64,000 nucleotides of DNA from Sporosarcina trichiuri (GCF_030406775.1 NZ_CP129119.1:1522001-1586000), one strand, 5' to 3'. Positions 46,874-57,542 are shown, counted from the stretch's first letter. A program made the numbers and translations. The notes: generated by a model not told the origin, from the sequence alone.

Positions 46874-49381
46874 TTACTCTTTGCCGTGGCAGTTCTTATA
46901 TTTCTTGCCGCTGCCGCATGGGCACGGATCGTTCCGGCCGATGTTGACCCGGCGGCGGACCGGTTTCTTCACTTGCTTTTCGCCGTCTTCCTTCGGATTG
47001 ACCGCCTGGCCTTTTGCGACTTCCTCGCGCTCCAGGTTGTTGCGGATTTCCGCTTTCATGACGTATTTCGCCGCATCCTGTTCGATGGATGCGACCATCT
47101 CTTCGAACATGCTGAACCCTTCGGACTGATACTCGCGGAGCGGGTCGTTCTGGCCGTATGCACGCAGGTGGATTCCGTGACGCAGCTGATCCATCGCATC
47201 GATATGGTCCATCCACTTCGTGTCGATCGCGCGGAGAAGGACGACCTTCTCGAACTCACGCATCTTCTCTGCGGACATTTCCTCTTCTTTTTCATCATAC
47301 CGGGCATGCACTGCCTGTTTGATGAACTCCGTCAATTCCTCGGCGGATTTCCCTTTAAGATCGGATTCCTCCAGGCGGTCTTCCGGAAGCAGGTTCGCAC
47401 CCAGGTAATCGACGAGTGCCTTGAGGCTCCAGTTATCCTGGTTCTCCTCCGCCGTGTGCACGGCAACAGCATTTTCGATGACACGGTCGATCATCGCCTC
47501 CAGGACCGGACGGACGTTCTCAGATTCAAGTACATCATTCCGTTCCTTGTAGATGATTTCCCGCTGCTGGCGAAGCACGTCATCATACTGCAGGAGACGT
47601 TTCCGCGAGTCGAAGTTATTCCCCTCGACCCGTTTCTGTGCGGATTCGACGGAGCGTGACACCATCTTCGACTGGATCGGCGTTTCGTCGTCCATGCCGA
47701 GTTTGGTCATCATGCCTTTCATCTGCTCGGAACCGAAGCGGCGCATCAATTCGTCCTCGAGTGACAGATAGAACTGTGTGACACCGGCGTCTCCCTGACG
47801 GCCGGAACGTCCGCGCAGCTGGTTATCGATCCGGCGTGACTCATGGCGCTCGGTGCCGACGACGGCGAGACCGCCGAGTTCCGCCACACCCTCGCCGAGC
47901 TTGATGTCGGTACCGCGGCCTGCCATGTTGGTCGCGATCGTGACCGCTCCCGGCTGGCCGGCCTGCTCGATGATTTCCGCTTCACGCCCGTGGTTCTTTG
48001 CGTTGAGGACATTATGCGGCACGCCGTATTTCTTCAGGAAATTCGAAATGATTTCGGACGTCTCGATCGCAACCGTCCCGACCAGCACCGGCTGGCCTTC
48101 CTGGTGACGCTCTTTGATATCATCCGCGACCGCTTTGTACTTCCCTTCCATCGATGCGTAGATCAGATCGGCACGGTCATCCCGCGCAATCGGACGGTTC
48201 GTCGGGATGGCCACGACGTTCATGTTGTAGATATTGCGGAATTCCTCTTCCTCCGTCTTCGCCGTACCGGTCATGCCCGCGAGCTTGTCGTACATCCGGA
48301 AGTAGTTCTGGAATGTGATCGTCGCGAGTGTCATCGATTCGTTCTGGACTTCGAGGCCTTCCTTCGCTTCGATCGCCTGGTGAAGTCCATCACTGTAACG
48401 GCGGCCTTTCATGAGACGGCCGGTGAACGAGTCGACGATGATGACTTCGCCTTCCTGCACGACATAGTCTACGTCGATATGCATGCTGACATGCGCTTTC
48501 AGCGACTGATTGATCGTATGGTTGAGTGTGACGTGCTGCAGATCGAACAGGTTGTCAATGCCGAACGCTTTCTCCGCCTTCTCAATTCCCGATTCGGTCA
48601 GCGTAACCCCTTTGGTCGTTTCCTCGAACGTGTAATCGTCCTCTTTTTTCAGCGTCGCGACGAACTGGTTCGCAAGCCGGTACAGTTCAGCCGACTTCGC
48701 AGCCTGTCCCGAGATGATGAGCGGTGTCCGCGCTTCGTCGATCAGGATGGAGTCGACTTCGTCAATGACGGCATAATGGAGCGGCCGCTGGACCTTGTGC
48801 TCGCTGTACAGCACCATGTTGTCCCGCAGATAGTCGAAGCCGAGTTCGTTGTTCGTCGTATACGTGACGTCCGCTGCGTAGGCTTCCCGTTTCTCGTCCT
48901 TGCCGAGGCTGTTCATGTTCAGGCCGACCGTGAGGCCGAGGAACTCGTACAGCTGCCCCATTTCCTGAGCATCCCGGGAGGCGAGGTATTCGTTGACCGT
49001 GACGACGTGCACGCCTTTGCCGTCGAGGGCATTCAAATACACGGCGAGTGTCGACGTCAGCGTCTTCCCTTCCCCGGTTTTCATCTCCGCGATGTTGCCT
49101 TCGTGAAGGGCGGCTGCCCCGATGATCTGAACGCGGAACGGATACAGGCCGAGCACACGGCGCGCCGCTTCGCGGACGACCGCGAACGCTTCCGGCTGGA
49201 TGTCGTCCAGCGTCTCCCCGTTCGCGACACGCTGCTGGAATTCCGCCGTTTTGGCTGTCAGCTCTTCATCGGAGAGCTTTTCCATATCGCCGGCGAGCGC
49301 TTCGGTCTGATCTGCAATTTTTTCAAGCCGTTTCAAATCACGTTTATTCGGATCAAACATTTTATTCAATACGCTTAGCAT
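46874..49381 (-). CDS. secA: Preprotein translocase ATPase SecA
   Basis: Motor of the Sec pathway, acting at SecYEG. 835 residues. Walker A in [27 protein letters not shown], an intact second nucleotide-binding fold ([20 protein letters not shown]) and a C-terminal zinc/SecB-type tail with [13 protein letters not shown]. The site before the ATG is weak (GAGG 13 bases away). Upstream lies a 21-bp repeat array, then hpf. Order hpf-secA-prfB is conserved in Bacillales. Confidence 0.98.
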   Translation of the reverse strand: MLSVLNKMFDPNKRDLKRLEKIADQTEALAGDMEKLSDEELTAKTAEFQQRVANGETLDDIQPEAFAVVREAARRVLGLYPFRVQIIGAAALHEGNIAEMKTGEGKTLTSTLAVYLNALDGKGVHVVTVNEYLASRDAQEMGQLYEFLGLTVGLNMNSLGKDEKREAYAADVTYTTNNELGFDYLRDNMVLYSEHKVQRPLHYAVIDEVDSILIDEARTPLIISGQAAKSAELYRLANQFVATLKKEDDYTFEETTKGVTLTESGIEKAEKAFGIDNLFDLQHVTLNHTINQSLKAHVSMHIDVDYVVQEGEVIIVDSFTGRLMKGRRYSDGLHQAIEAKEGLEVQNESMTLATITFQNYFRMYDKLAGMTGTAKTEEEEFRNIYNMNVVAIPTNRPIARDDRADLIYASMEGKYKAVADDIKERHQEGQPVLVGTVAIETSEIISNFLKKYGVPHNVLNAKNHGREAEIIEQAGQPGAVTIATNMAGRGTDIKLGEGVAELGGLAVVGTERHESRRIDNQLRGRSGRQGDAGVTQFYLSLEDELMRRFGSEQMKGMMTKLGMDDETPIQSKMVSRSVESAQKRVEGNNFDSRKRLLQYDDVLRQQREIIYKERNDVLESENVRPVLEAMIDRVIENAVAVHTAEENQDNWSLKALVDYLGANLLPEDRLEESDLKGKSAEELTEFIKQAVHARYDEKEEEMSAEKMREFEKVVLLRAIDTKWMDHIDAMDQLRHGIHLRAYGQNDPLREYQSEGFSMFEEMVASIEQDAAKYVMKAEIRNNLEREEVAKGQAVNPKEDGEKQVKKPVRRRVNIGRNDPCPCGSGKKYKNCHGKE

Positions 49382-49496
49382 AATTTGGTCACATCCTCAT
49401 AAAGTTCACCCTTCATTTTAACATTGTGAAACAGAGGGCGCAAATGCCATGCAAGGAACTTTCCGACTTTTGGGAAGGGTGTGCGGTTCGGCGGAG

Positions 49497-49745
49497 GAAT
49501 GGAGCGGTAGGCGGGCGGAATGGAGCGGTTCGCCTGTGGTATTGATCGGTCAGCGGTATTGAGCGGCTCACCGATGGAATTGATCGCTTTGCCTGTGGTT
49601 TTGATCGCTTCGCTGGTGGAATGGAGCGGTTCGGCAGTGGTATTGAGCGGTTCGCCGTTGTTATTGATCGGTTCGCCTGTGGTATTGAGCGGTTCGCCGG
49701 CGTTATTGATCACTTCGCCTGTGGAATTGATAGGTTCGCCAGCAG
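49497..49745. repeat. Degenerate 21-bp repeat array B2
   Basis: About twelve units of exactly or nearly 21 bases, of the form RTATTGAGCGG or RTATTGATCGG followed by TTCGCC and a variable Gly/Cys-codon-like tail. The GAGCG/GATC alternation is the same as in array B1. It lies between the hpf terminator and secA, which are co-directional. On both strands the frames are open as heptads without ribosome-binding sites, so I do not call a gene. The stretch 49382-49496 shows no other feature. Confidence 0.85.
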
Positions 49746-49751
49746 GCATAC

Positions 49752-49788
49752 GAAAACCACCCGGCGCATGGCCGGGCGGTTGGGGTTT
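49752..49788 (-). terminator. Terminator of hpf
   Basis: ACCGCCCGGC/GCCGGGTGGT hairpin followed by TTTTCG on the minus strand. Confidence 0.8.
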
Positions 49789-49796
49789 ATCAGTTA

Positions 49797-50357
49797 TCAA
49801 GTTGCTTCGATCAGGCCGTATTTGCCGTCACGGCGCTTGTAGACGATGTTCGTCGCGTCGGATTCCCCATCCGTGAAGATGAAGAAATCGTGTCCGAGCA
49901 TGTTCATCTGGAGGATGGCCTCTTCCTGGTCCATCGGCTTCAGGTCGAGCTGCTTCGTACGCACGACATTGAATTCGTTCTCATCTTCGGCATCCTGCTC
50001 CTTCGATTCGTTCTCGACGGACTGCTGCATGAATGCCGCAACGCCTTCCCGCTCGCGGAACTTGCGGTTGACGCGTGTTTTATATTTACGGATCTGCCGC
50101 TCGAGCTTGTCGACGATCAGATCGACCGCTGCATACAGATCGTTATGCCGTTCTTCTGCACGGAGTGTCAAATTTTTCATGGGAATCGTGATTTCCACTT
50201 TCGTCTGCTTGTCATTGTAAACTTTCAGGTTCACATGGGCAGTGGCGTTCGCCCCTTCAGTGAAATAGCGTTCCAGCTTATTCACTTTCTTCTCGACATA
50301 CTCCCGGATTGCCGGAGTCACCTCGACGTTTTCGCCACGAATGTTGAAGTCTAACAT
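49797..50357 (-). CDS. hpf: Long-form ribosome hibernation promoting factor
   Basis: 186 residues: N-terminal ribosome-binding domain (1-105, with MLDFNIRGENVEVTPAIREYVEKK-type start), an acidic linker and a C-terminal dimerisation domain (LKPMDQEEAILQMNMLGHDFFIF). Drives 100S ribosome formation in stationary phase. GGAGG lies 8 bases before the ATG. In B. subtilis it is under sigma-B and sigma-H; I could not assign either promoter with confidence here. Confidence 0.96.
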   Translation of the reverse strand: MLDFNIRGENVEVTPAIREYVEKKVNKLERYFTEGANATAHVNLKVYNDKQTKVEITIPMKNLTLRAEERHNDLYAAVDLIVDKLERQIRKYKTRVNRKFREREGVAAFMQQSVENESKEQDAEDENEFNVVRTKQLDLKPMDQEEAILQMNMLGHDFFIFTDGESDATNIVYKRRDGKYGLIEAT

Positions 50358-50480
50358 ATTAAACTCCTCCTTTGATTTGACCCTGCCTTATACTTCGGCA
50401 TACCTTCCGCAAAACCCTTCTTTTCCAATGGAAAATAAAAAAGAATTTTGGCGGTTTGTGCGGCCCGGCAATTCAGGCCG

Positions 50481-50846
50481 TCACGTCCGTTCCGACTGTC
50501 GCCGCAGCTTCAGGTCGCTCACAATCCGGGCGGCGGTCAATGCGTCTTCATCGAAATCGATGCCGTACGTCCAGTCGTCGCCGGCCGCTTCCTTCCAGAC
50601 GATGACGCCGTCTGTCGCAATCGGCTCCTGGTACACGTTGAACCGGAGTCGGATCGCCACTTCTTCGCGGTTGACCGGGATGTCGAACGCTGTCCGCATC
50701 CTGGTGCCGCCGGGACTGATGTCGAGCAGGACCGCGTCGCCCGTGCCGGTGCCGGTTTGGCTGCCTTTTTTAAGATACAGGCTGAACTCCGCAGGTACCG
50801 GTTCTGAAAATGGGAACCTGAACGCTTCATCGCGTTTGTAATGCAT
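50481..50846 (-). CDS. PilZ domain protein, putative c-di-GMP binder
   Basis: About 121 residues, single PilZ domain. An N-terminal Arg pair lies in KRDEAFRFPF, and the DISPGG segment matches D/N-x-S-x-x-G. FGID-like YGIDFDEDALTAARIV closes the fold. The spacing of the Arg pair is one residue longer than the usual RxxxR, so ligand binding is not certain. No YcgR N-domain. It is near flagellar and chemotaxis genes, so a role in motility control is plausible. Its upstream region shares a 16-base block (50881-50896) with cccB. Confidence 0.8.
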   Translation of the reverse strand: MHYKRDEAFRFPFSEPVPAEFSLYLKKGSQTGTGTGDAVLLDISPGGTRMRTAFDIPVNREEVAIRLRFNVYQEPIATDGVIVWKEAAGDDWTYGIDFDEDALTAARIVSDLKLRRQSERT

Positions 50847-51068
50847 ACTAACCACGCTCCATCCGCTTTGCTGGTGACTCCAGTATACCAAAATCCTGCC
50901 AGCACGGCTCCCAAAATTCCAACTTCCCCGGCGATAGTTCTGTCCTTATCTATTGCCGGTTGCCCCCGTTCCGAAACATGGAGCGCAGCCGACGCTTATC
51001 GTATGCAGGCAGACGGCACGCCATACGAAGGAAACGCCCGCCCGGCAGATGCCGGACAGGCGCTTGGA

Positions 51069-52541
51069 TCAGTCCCGAAGACGGACGGCCTCGTTATAGG
51101 TTTCCTGGAGATACGTATCGATCTCGCCCTGCTCGCCCGTCAGATTCGTCAATGTCGCATCCAGTTCTTCGACGGCCGCTGAATTCTCTTCGATCACGGA
51201 AGCGAACTCCAGCGTCCGTTCACGCACGACCCCTGTGTCCTCTGTGATCTCCGCCAAGGAACGGCTGAATTTTTCCATCTCACTCTGCAGACCGTCCATC
51301 GCCATGTGGAGACCGGTGAACGTCGTGTTGGAGTGATTGGCGCTGACTGACTGTTCTGCAATCTGCTGCTTGCCGGCCGCCAGTTTGGACACGGCCAGTT
51401 CGTTGTACGAATTGACTTCGGTCAGGTTGCGGTCGATCTTCGCCAACGTCTCATCCGTGAGTCCGGCCAGTTTCCGGATTTCATCGGCTACGACGGCAAA
51501 GCCTTTGCCCTGTTCACCGGCACGCGCCGCCTCGATGGAAGCGTTCAGGGCCAGCAGGTTGGTCTGGTCTGTGATCTCCTTGATGGAAGAGGCGAAGGCA
51601 TTCGTCTCGGAGATTTTCTCGGTCAGTGTCTCGAATGTACGGTTGACCTCTTCGAAGAATACGGCGAATTCCTCGATCCCTTTCGTCAGTGCAGAGATCC
51701 TTGTACTGCCCTCTGCAGCACTGGTGCCGGCACCTGACACGGCCTGCGCCAGCTGTGCCAGCCCTTCCGAGACCGCTGACACCGAGTTGAAATTCCGTTC
51801 GGACCGCTCGGCGATATCCCCGATATAATCCGCCTGCTGCTGCCCTGCCGCACTCACTTCATTGACAGCTGTGAGCATTTCCTTCTGGGCAGCGAGTGAT
51901 GTCTTCGAAGAGGAACTGAGCGTATCCAGGTTCCGGGTGATGGTTTCGACTGCCGCCTGCAGATGCGCAGCCCGCTCTTCTTCCTGCCGGTGGTTCGCTT
52001 CACTCTCTGCTGTCGCCTGTTCGATCCGTTTCGAGACCGATGCGTTCTGCCGGACGACGAGCAGCAGCACCATGCCGCTCAGGAAATGCAGGAGGATCAG
52101 GTTGGACCCGCTTGACTCCACGACGGCAGGTTCCGTGAACAACGTGTTGTTCATCAATAGCGCAATCAGACTCAGGACATACGCCACTCCCATGATCACC
52201 AGCCGGCCATGGATCCCGCCGAGGACAAGCAGGAAGAACACGATGCCGAGCGAACCGAGATTCGCACCGGAAAATAGGATGACGCCCGCCGCCACAGCGA
52301 ACGTCGCTGCGAGTAGCACATATGGCAGACTGACGGAAAGGATCCGGTTCTTCGTGATCCGGAAAGCAGTGTAATAAAGACAGGCCGCCGCTAGCGGGAT
52401 CGCGACGGACAGGATGATGTTCAGGTTGGTCTTCAGGAACAGCTGGGCAATGAGCCCCAGGCCGCCGGCAGCGAGGAATCCGAAGAACAGGATATTGTTT
52501 TTGCTCTGCCAGTCTTGGTACTTCATTTGTTCGATTGTCAT
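51069..52541 (-). CDS. Methyl-accepting chemotaxis protein without extracellular sensor
   Basis: About 490 residues. Five to six hydrophobic helices fill residues 15-175. A coiled coil and the MCP signalling domain follow, with hairpin tip [38 protein letters not shown]. There is no HAMP domain and no large loop, so sensing would be within the membrane or through partner proteins. The ATG at 52541 follows AGAGGA by 9 bases. Between fliT and the PilZ gene, with its own promoter expected because a terminator follows fliT. Confidence 0.92.
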   Translation of the reverse strand: MTIEQMKYQDWQSKNNILFFGFLAAGGLGLIAQLFLKTNLNIILSVAIPLAAACLYYTAFRITKNRILSVSLPYVLLAATFAVAAGVILFSGANLGSLGIVFFLLVLGGIHGRLVIMGVAYVLSLIALLMNNTLFTEPAVVESSGSNLILLHFLSGMVLLLVVRQNASVSKRIEQATAESEANHRQEEERAAHLQAAVETITRNLDTLSSSSKTSLAAQKEMLTAVNEVSAAGQQQADYIGDIAERSERNFNSVSAVSEGLAQLAQAVSGAGTSAAEGSTRISALTKGIEEFAVFFEEVNRTFETLTEKISETNAFASSIKEITDQTNLLALNASIEAARAGEQGKGFAVVADEIRKLAGLTDETLAKIDRNLTEVNSYNELAVSKLAAGKQQIAEQSVSANHSNTTFTGLHMAMDGLQSEMEKFSRSLAEITEDTGVVRERTLEFASVIEENSAAVEELDATLTNLTGEQGEIDTYLQETYNEAVRLRD

Positions 52542-52630
52542 TAGGCCACTTCCTCTAAAGTTATGTAGGGCAATGCTGAATCCAATGGACATAAAACTTT
52601 CAGCACCGGCAAATGTACCTAGTAAATATA

Positions 52631-52662
52631 CAAAAAAATCCGGCGAACGTTTCCGATCGCCG
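52631..52662 (-). terminator. Terminator of the flaG-fliDST operon
   Basis: CCGGCGATCGG/CGTTCGCCGG-type hairpin followed by ATTTTTTTG on the minus strand. Confidence 0.8.
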
Positions 52663-52670
52663 GCAGCCGT

Positions 52671-53024
52671 TCATTGTTTTGTATCATAGAAGGTGCCATC
52701 CCGCGCGACTTTGCTGTACGGGTTCACGTAACTGCGCACCCCGTCCTTCTTCGTCTGGGAGGCGGACAGGTCTTTCCGGATGAGCGCCATGCATTGTTCC
52801 AGTTTTGCCGCAACGGCAGGCTCCGCAGCCAGCAGGTCCCGGCCAAACGTTTCTTCTTCCGGTGTGAATGGCGGCTGGATGTCCGGCAGCAGCCGATCGC
52901 GCGTATCGAGGATGACCTCGATCTCGGCGACAACGGCGTCCCGCTCATCAGCATCCGCTGTCAGGGACAGGGACAGCAGCCGATCCGCCGCTGCCTTCCA
53001 CTCCGTCAGCGCCGGCCGGATCAT
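52671..53024 (-). CDS. fliT: FliT-like flagellar export chaperone
   Basis: 117 residues, mostly helical and charged. The sequence is not strongly conserved; identification rests on size, helical pattern and position after fliS. The ATG at 53024 overlaps the fliS stop as ATGA. FliT in other bacteria chaperones FliD. Last gene of the operon. Confidence 0.75.
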   Translation of the reverse strand: MIRPALTEWKAAADRLLSLSLTADADERDAVVAEIEVILDTRDRLLPDIQPPFTPEEETFGRDLLAAEPAVAAKLEQCMALIRKDLSASQTKKDGVRSYVNPYSKVARDGTFYDTKQ

Positions 53025-53425
53025 ATCTCGCTCACGTTGCCGTATTGCTTCTGACGGTTCAGCTGGATCACTTGCTTCCACGTGTCGCGGAATTCCGTGA
53101 TGATCTCCGAGGCTTCCTCGAACAGTGCAACGTCGTTTTTGATGTTGCCGTCGATCAGCCGGCTGTTCGCAAACTCATACAGCACGAGCATCTCTTTCCC
53201 CGCCGGGAAGGCTTTCACGTCAAGGGTGATCATCAATTCCGAAATGATGGCCTGCGCTTTCTGGACTGCCGTGTTCTTCTCTTCGATATTACCGGAGATG
53301 ACGGCCTGTTTCGCCTGCTGGATGAACTTCAGGCAGCCGTTGTACAGCATGAGCGTCAGCTCCCCGGGCGAAGAAGTGGTGACGGTATTGTTCTGGTACG
53401 TTGCGTATGGATTATGCATGACCAT
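53021..53425 (-). CDS. fliS: Flagellin export chaperone FliS
   Basis: 134-residue four-helix bundle that holds flagellin before export. N-terminal NPYATYQNNTVTTSSPGELTLMLYNGC is the family hallmark. AAGGAG lies 10 bases before the first ATG (53425). The flagellin gene itself is not in this window. Confidence 0.96.
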   Translation of the reverse strand: MVMHNPYATYQNNTVTTSSPGELTLMLYNGCLKFIQQAKQAVISGNIEEKNTAVQKAQAIISELMITLDVKAFPAGKEMLVLYEFANSRLIDGNIKNDVALFEEASEIITEFRDTWKQVIQLNRQKQYGNVSEI

Positions 53426-53459
53426 TTGAAAGACTCTCCTTTTGTGTTGCGTGGTTCAC

Positions 53460-54923
53460 TTATGCACCGCCGCCAAGCGCGTTCATCAGGTTGGCGGACT
53501 GCATATTGGCACGCTGAATCGCGTTTTCCATGGCGGTGAACTGTTTCCAGTAGCGGGTTTCGACCATCTGGAGCTTGTCCTGGAACCGGTCGATCTGTTT
53601 GTTCATGTCATCGAGGGTACGGCCGAGAGTGAACGCTTTGTTCGTGTCGCCGACCTTCCCGGCTTTCTTCTGGATGACTTTCTGGACGTTGTCGACTTCG
53701 TCCCGCAGCAAGCGGGCAAGTCCTGTCTTGGAAGATGTCCCTGTACTCTCTTTATCGTCCTGGCCGAACAATTTTTGAATGTCTTCAGGGCTTTTCGAGA
53801 TTGCTTCTTTCAGTTTCTTTTCATCGATGACGAGTTTCCCGTGATCGAGATAGTTGTTGGATGTCTTAATGCCGATTTCACTGAGACTCAGCTTGTCGGT
53901 AGGCTCTGGTCCTACTTGAACCGACTTGTTTAAGACGGAACGCATCGATGACAGCAGGTTGGACAGTTCCGGGTTATTGCGCAGTGTTCCGCTTTTTGCC
54001 TTCTCTTCCCACAGTTCAATCTCTTTTTCTTTCATATCGGCTTTTTGTTCGGTGGATAAAGGCTGGTAGTTCCGATATTTTGGTTCACGGATTTTTTTGT
54101 TCAGATCCTCGATCATTTTGTTATAGTCATCGACGAAGCCTTTGATGTTGTCAAAGACCTTGTCGGTGTCTGTTGTTGCGTTGAAGGTGATGTCTTTTTG
54201 GCTTGCGGCTTTTAGAGTGATTTCCATGCCGTCGAGTTCGAAGGTGTTGGAAGACCGGTTTATTTTCATTCCGTTATAGAGAACTTCGGAATCTACTCCA
54301 GCTTTAGAAGTTGCGCCTTTTTCAACTGTCAGATTTAACGACTCGGCTAAAGAACCAGAAAGTGCTATCTCACCAAGACCGCTTTCTTTAGAAGACATTC
54401 CAATTTTCTTAGAACCTGGATCGTAAAAAGCTCTTACGCCTGTCTTTTCTGTTATGCTCTTCACAATTTCGTTAATATCAGCGCCTTCAGAAAAAGTAAG
54501 CTCTACCGTTTTAAGCTTTTCATCAGTCGAAACAGGAAAAGTTACATTTAATGAAGCGCCCCCATTTGGCACTTTATAATCATCTGCAATTTCAGCGCTT
54601 TGTAAAGTTGCACTTGTTGCCAAGCGCTCTACTTTAATAGTCCCCGAAAAATTCTCCGTATTTCCCTTCGCCCGAATCGAGACATCATCCGGCGCGGAGA
54701 CGGTTACATTCTTCGCATTGAAGTTTTTTGAGAGGATCATGTTGTCGAACAATTTCGTGCTGAAGTCCTTCAGGTCACGGTTTGCGGAACGGTAGTCGTT
54801 CAGCTGCCATTCGAAGTACTGTTTCTTCTGCGTGATCTTGTCGAGCGGGATCCGCTCCGCTTTCATGAGGTCTTTGATGATCGACTCGGTGTCGATGCCG
54901 CTGGCGAGTCCGCCGATTCTCAT
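53460..54923 (-). CDS. fliD: Flagellar filament cap protein FliD
   Basis: 487 residues. The conserved N-terminal part has RIGGLASGIDTESIIKDLM. The C-terminal region has KTGLARLLRDEVDNVQKVIQK and a helical end with DRFQDKLQMVETRYWKQFTAMENAI. The middle (about residues 95-215, bases 54290-54640) is variable. It is clearly A/T-richer: two 60-base lines counted by hand have 24 G+C against 33 in a line of the conserved part. This fits recombination in the surface-exposed domains. The frame is intact. Confidence 0.96.
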   Translation of the reverse strand: MRIGGLASGIDTESIIKDLMKAERIPLDKITQKKQYFEWQLNDYRSANRDLKDFSTKLFDNMILSKNFNAKNVTVSAPDDVSIRAKGNTENFSGTIKVERLATSATLQSAEIADDYKVPNGGASLNVTFPVSTDEKLKTVELTFSEGADINEIVKSITEKTGVRAFYDPGSKKIGMSSKESGLGEIALSGSLAESLNLTVEKGATSKAGVDSEVLYNGMKINRSSNTFELDGMEITLKAASQKDITFNATTDTDKVFDNIKGFVDDYNKMIEDLNKKIREPKYRNYQPLSTEQKADMKEKEIELWEEKAKSGTLRNNPELSNLLSSMRSVLNKSVQVGPEPTDKLSLSEIGIKTSNNYLDHGKLVIDEKKLKEAISKSPEDIQKLFGQDDKESTGTSSKTGLARLLRDEVDNVQKVIQKKAGKVGDTNKAFTLGRTLDDMNKQIDRFQDKLQMVETRYWKQFTAMENAIQRANMQSANLMNALGGGA

Positions 54924-54937
54924 AGTGCGTCACTCCT

Positions 54938-55300
54938 TCAGATTTTTCGGTCGATGAGCAGGCCGAGGAATTTCTTCATTTCCGCGTGCATGTCCATCAG
55001 TTTCTTGGATGGGATTTCACGTATCACTTCGTCGGTTTTGGAGTCGACGATCGTCACATAGTATTCGTGGAGCTCGTCGTGCATCTTGAAACGGAGCTGT
55101 GTGTCCACGCTTTCCAGGAATTTGTTCATGTTGCCTGTCAGGTCTTTCGCTTCTTTCGCTGTCAGCTCGCGATGTTCGTTCGGCTGTTCCTGCGTCTGGC
55201 TCCCCATGCCTTCCGTCCGTGCGACTTTCCCCGCCGGACTGAATTCCGCAGTGCCGGCTGTCGGTTTGCCGTCCAGACTGCCCCCTAGTTGACTGACCAT
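54938..55300 (-). CDS. flaG: Flagellar protein FlaG
   Basis: 120 residues. A flexible N-terminus (1-50) is followed by the FlaG domain with [37 protein letters not shown]. Linked to filament length or assembly. GAGGGGG lies before the ATG. First gene of flaG-fliD-fliS-fliT, behind a sigma-D-like promoter. Confidence 0.93.
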   Translation of the reverse strand: MVSQLGGSLDGKPTAGTAEFSPAGKVARTEGMGSQTQEQPNEHRELTAKEAKDLTGNMNKFLESVDTQLRFKMHDELHEYYVTIVDSKTDEVIREIPSKKLMDMHAEMKKFLGLLIDRKI

Positions 55301-55338
55301 CGTTTCCGTCCCCCTCAGTGTCCCATGTATTACCTATT

Positions 55339-55365
55339 ATATCGGCCTGCCGGAAAGGTTGTTAA
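55339..55365 (-). promoter_or_regulatory. Sigma-D-like promoter of flaG-fliDST
   Basis: On the minus strand: GTTAA, 15 bases, GCCGATAT. The -10 element is a perfect match to the motility sigma factor consensus; the -35 is partial (TAAA expected). A TATAAT overlaps it, so sigma-A use is also possible. Confidence 0.75.
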
Positions 55366-55385
55366 CCGCTTTTTCATATTTCCCG

Positions 55386-55412
55386 CTCAACATCCCGGGC
55401 CGCCTGCCGAAA
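55386..55412 (+). promoter_or_regulatory. Sigma-D-like promoter of the first dCache receptor
   Basis: CTCAA, 15 bases, GCCGAAAT, one mismatch in each element from the sigma-D consensus. It lies back to back with the flaG promoter. Confidence 0.6.
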
Positions 55413-55453
55413 TAAGCGGAGTAAACAATATATATTCAGAAAGGAACTACCAC

Positions 55454-57436
55454 ATGACCCGCTCCCTTAAAACTAAAATCATTGCACTGACGCTGATCCT
55501 CTTTGCCGTCGGTCTCCTGATCTTGGCTTTCATGATCAACGACCGCGCGAAAAAGCTTACGCTCGAGAGTGTCGTCGATTCCAGCGAAACTCTCGCGGAT
55601 CAGACATCGTCCACCGTATTCAATTTTATTGATCAATATACGAAAGGTATCAAGGCAACCGCTAATACAGAAACATTCCTTCGGTTCACCGGTCCGGATG
55701 GCAAAGACGTGACGGAAGCCGAGCTCCAGGCAGCGCTCAAAACTGCTGCCGGCGTTTATGATGATGCGGTGTCCATCTATTACTCGCTACCTTCGAAATA
55801 TTCTCTTTCGTATCCAGAAGCGGACTGGTCGGATTTCGATCCAACGACCCGCGACTGGTATGCAGATGCTGTAGCGGAACCCGGCACAGTGCAGTGGTCG
55901 GCCCCTTATCAGGATGATACAACCGGAAACTACATGATCACCGGTTCCATCGCCACTGAATCGGGCGGCCGTGTGAATGGCGTGCTCGGCTTCGACCTGG
56001 AGCTCGGCGCACTCAGCGATCTGCTGACAGAGCTCGACATTCCATACGGCGGCTATCCGGTCATGTATGACGCGGAAGGCAACGCGATCGTCCACCCGAC
56101 GTTCGCCGGTAAAAACCAGATGGATGAAAGCCATGTTGCCGATATGTACAAAGCTGACAGCGGTGATATCGAATTCACGGACGAAAAAGGACGTAACAAA
56201 GTCCGGGCCTATTCCACGGTTCCCGGATTCGGCTGGAAAGTCGGTACGGTCTATGAAAAGAGCCATCTCACCGGCATGGCCGATGAACTGAGGGGCGCTG
56301 TCCTCGTCATCGCGCTCATTGTTCTCGTGATCGTGGCGATTGCGCTGTATATCTTCATCACCCGCCTGCTGAAACCGATCGGCCGTTTGCGGTCGCTCAT
56401 GGACCAGGTGTCCGCAGGCGATCTGACCGTCCAGTCGGATATCCAATCGAAGGACGAAATCGGCCAGCTGAGCGACAACTTCAATGACATGATCGGCAAT
56501 ATGCACGGCATCATCTCGGTCGTCAGCCAGTCCGCCGACAATGTGCGGTCGAATTCGGAATCCTTGAGCGCTGTCGCAGAAGAGACGAACGCTTCCAGCT
56601 CCGAAGTCGCCCATGCGGTCAATGAGATCGCGGAAGGCGCCTCCCGATCTGCGGAAGATGCAGAGACCGTCTCGGAACGGTCCGACGAACTCGGCCGGCA
56701 GATCAATGGCATTACGGAACGTGCCGTGTCGATGTCCGAAATCGCCGAGCGCACCGGCATCATGAATACGAACGGCCGGACGCAGATGGCGAACCTGTCC
56801 CAGACATTCCAGTCGTCAGGCGTCAATCTCAAGTCGATGAACGACGCGATCACCATCCTCTCGGAAAAAGTGAAGGCGATCGGCGGCGTCATGGATACGA
56901 TCACCGATATCTCCTCACAGACGAACCTGCTGGCGCTGAACGCGAGCATCGAGGCGGCGCGTGCCGGCGAACACGGCAAAGGGTTCGCCGTCGTCGCAGA
57001 AGAAGTCCGCAAACTCGCGGAACAGTCTGCCAGCGCAACGGAAGACGTCCGCCACACCGTCCAGCAGCTGCAGGACGAATCACGGCTCGTGACCGAGCAG
57101 ATGAACGAAACGATCTCAACGTTCCGGGACCAGGGTCTCGTCGTCCAGGAGACGGAAACGACGTTCGCTGAGCTGTCCGCTCTGATGGAAGACATGCGGT
57201 CGTCGATCGATGCGATCTCGGCGGATATCCAGACGGTGTCCAGCCATAAGGATGACGTTGCCGAAACGATCCAGACGATGGCCGCGACGTCCGAGGAGAC
57301 TGCCGCCGCGTGCGAGGAAGTGAGCGCGTCGACGGAAGAACAGCTCCGCGCTATCCAGTCCGTCACCGATTCCGCGGAGACGCTGACGAAGCTGAGCGAG
57401 GAACTGAGCCAGGCGATCGACCGGTTCACCGTATAA
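55454..57436 (+). CDS. Methyl-accepting chemotaxis protein, dCache sensor (paralogue 1)
   Basis: 661 residues: TM1 (about 8-28), dCache sensor (about 30-280), TM2 (about 283-303), HAMP (304-357) and MCP signalling domain with tip [28 protein letters not shown]. The sensor keeps Arg and Trp in TTRDWY, Tyr in SAPYQD and Asp in VLGFDLEL, the positions of the amino-acid-binding dCache motif. An amino acid ligand is therefore likely. The ATG at 55454 follows AAGGA. Followed by a terminator and a close paralogue. Confidence 0.94.
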   Translation: MTRSLKTKIIALTLILFAVGLLILAFMINDRAKKLTLESVVDSSETLADQTSSTVFNFIDQYTKGIKATANTETFLRFTGPDGKDVTEAELQAALKTAAGVYDDAVSIYYSLPSKYSLSYPEADWSDFDPTTRDWYADAVAEPGTVQWSAPYQDDTTGNYMITGSIATESGGRVNGVLGFDLELGALSDLLTELDIPYGGYPVMYDAEGNAIVHPTFAGKNQMDESHVADMYKADSGDIEFTDEKGRNKVRAYSTVPGFGWKVGTVYEKSHLTGMADELRGAVLVIALIVLVIVAIALYIFITRLLKPIGRLRSLMDQVSAGDLTVQSDIQSKDEIGQLSDNFNDMIGNMHGIISVVSQSADNVRSNSESLSAVAEETNASSSEVAHAVNEIAEGASRSAEDAETVSERSDELGRQINGITERAVSMSEIAERTGIMNTNGRTQMANLSQTFQSSGVNLKSMNDAITILSEKVKAIGGVMDTITDISSQTNLLALNASIEAARAGEHGKGFAVVAEEVRKLAEQSASATEDVRHTVQQLQDESRLVTEQMNETISTFRDQGLVVQETETTFAELSALMEDMRSSIDAISADIQTVSSHKDDVAETIQTMAATSEETAAACEEVSASTEEQLRAIQSVTDSAETLTKLSEELSQAIDRFTV

Positions 57437-57445
57437 TGAGCAACT

Positions 57446-57474
57446 GGCTCCCGCTGTATGCGGGAGCCTTTTCC
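57446..57474 (+). terminator. Terminator of dCache receptor 1
   Basis: GGCTCCCGC/GCGGGAGCC hairpin followed by TTTTCC. Confidence 0.9.
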
Positions 57475-57515
57475 TGTTCGTTGTCTCAGAAATCCGTCTT
57501 CCGGTGAATTGTCGC

Positions 57516-57542
57516 TAAACATCACGCAATTCAAGCCGACAT
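57516..57542 (+). promoter_or_regulatory. Sigma-D promoter of dCache receptor 2
   Basis: TAAA, 15 bases, GCCGACAT: perfect -35 and one mismatch in the -10 of the motility sigma factor consensus. Forty bases upstream of the ATG. Confidence 0.85.

Noticed and set aside
47843..49378. 511-codon + strand frame opposite secA
   Set aside because: Antisense shadow of secA; no ribosome-binding site and no recognisable domain.
49375..49800. 141-codon minus-strand frame with repeats of the form GEPLNTT across array B2
   Set aside because: Consequence of the 21-bp period. No ribosome-binding site, it runs through the hpf terminator, and family B arrays elsewhere do not keep a frame.
50358..50480. Sigma-B or sigma-H promoter before hpf
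   Set aside because: Only partial matches (for example AAGGGTTTT followed by GAAGTAT at wrong spacing); not good enough to report.
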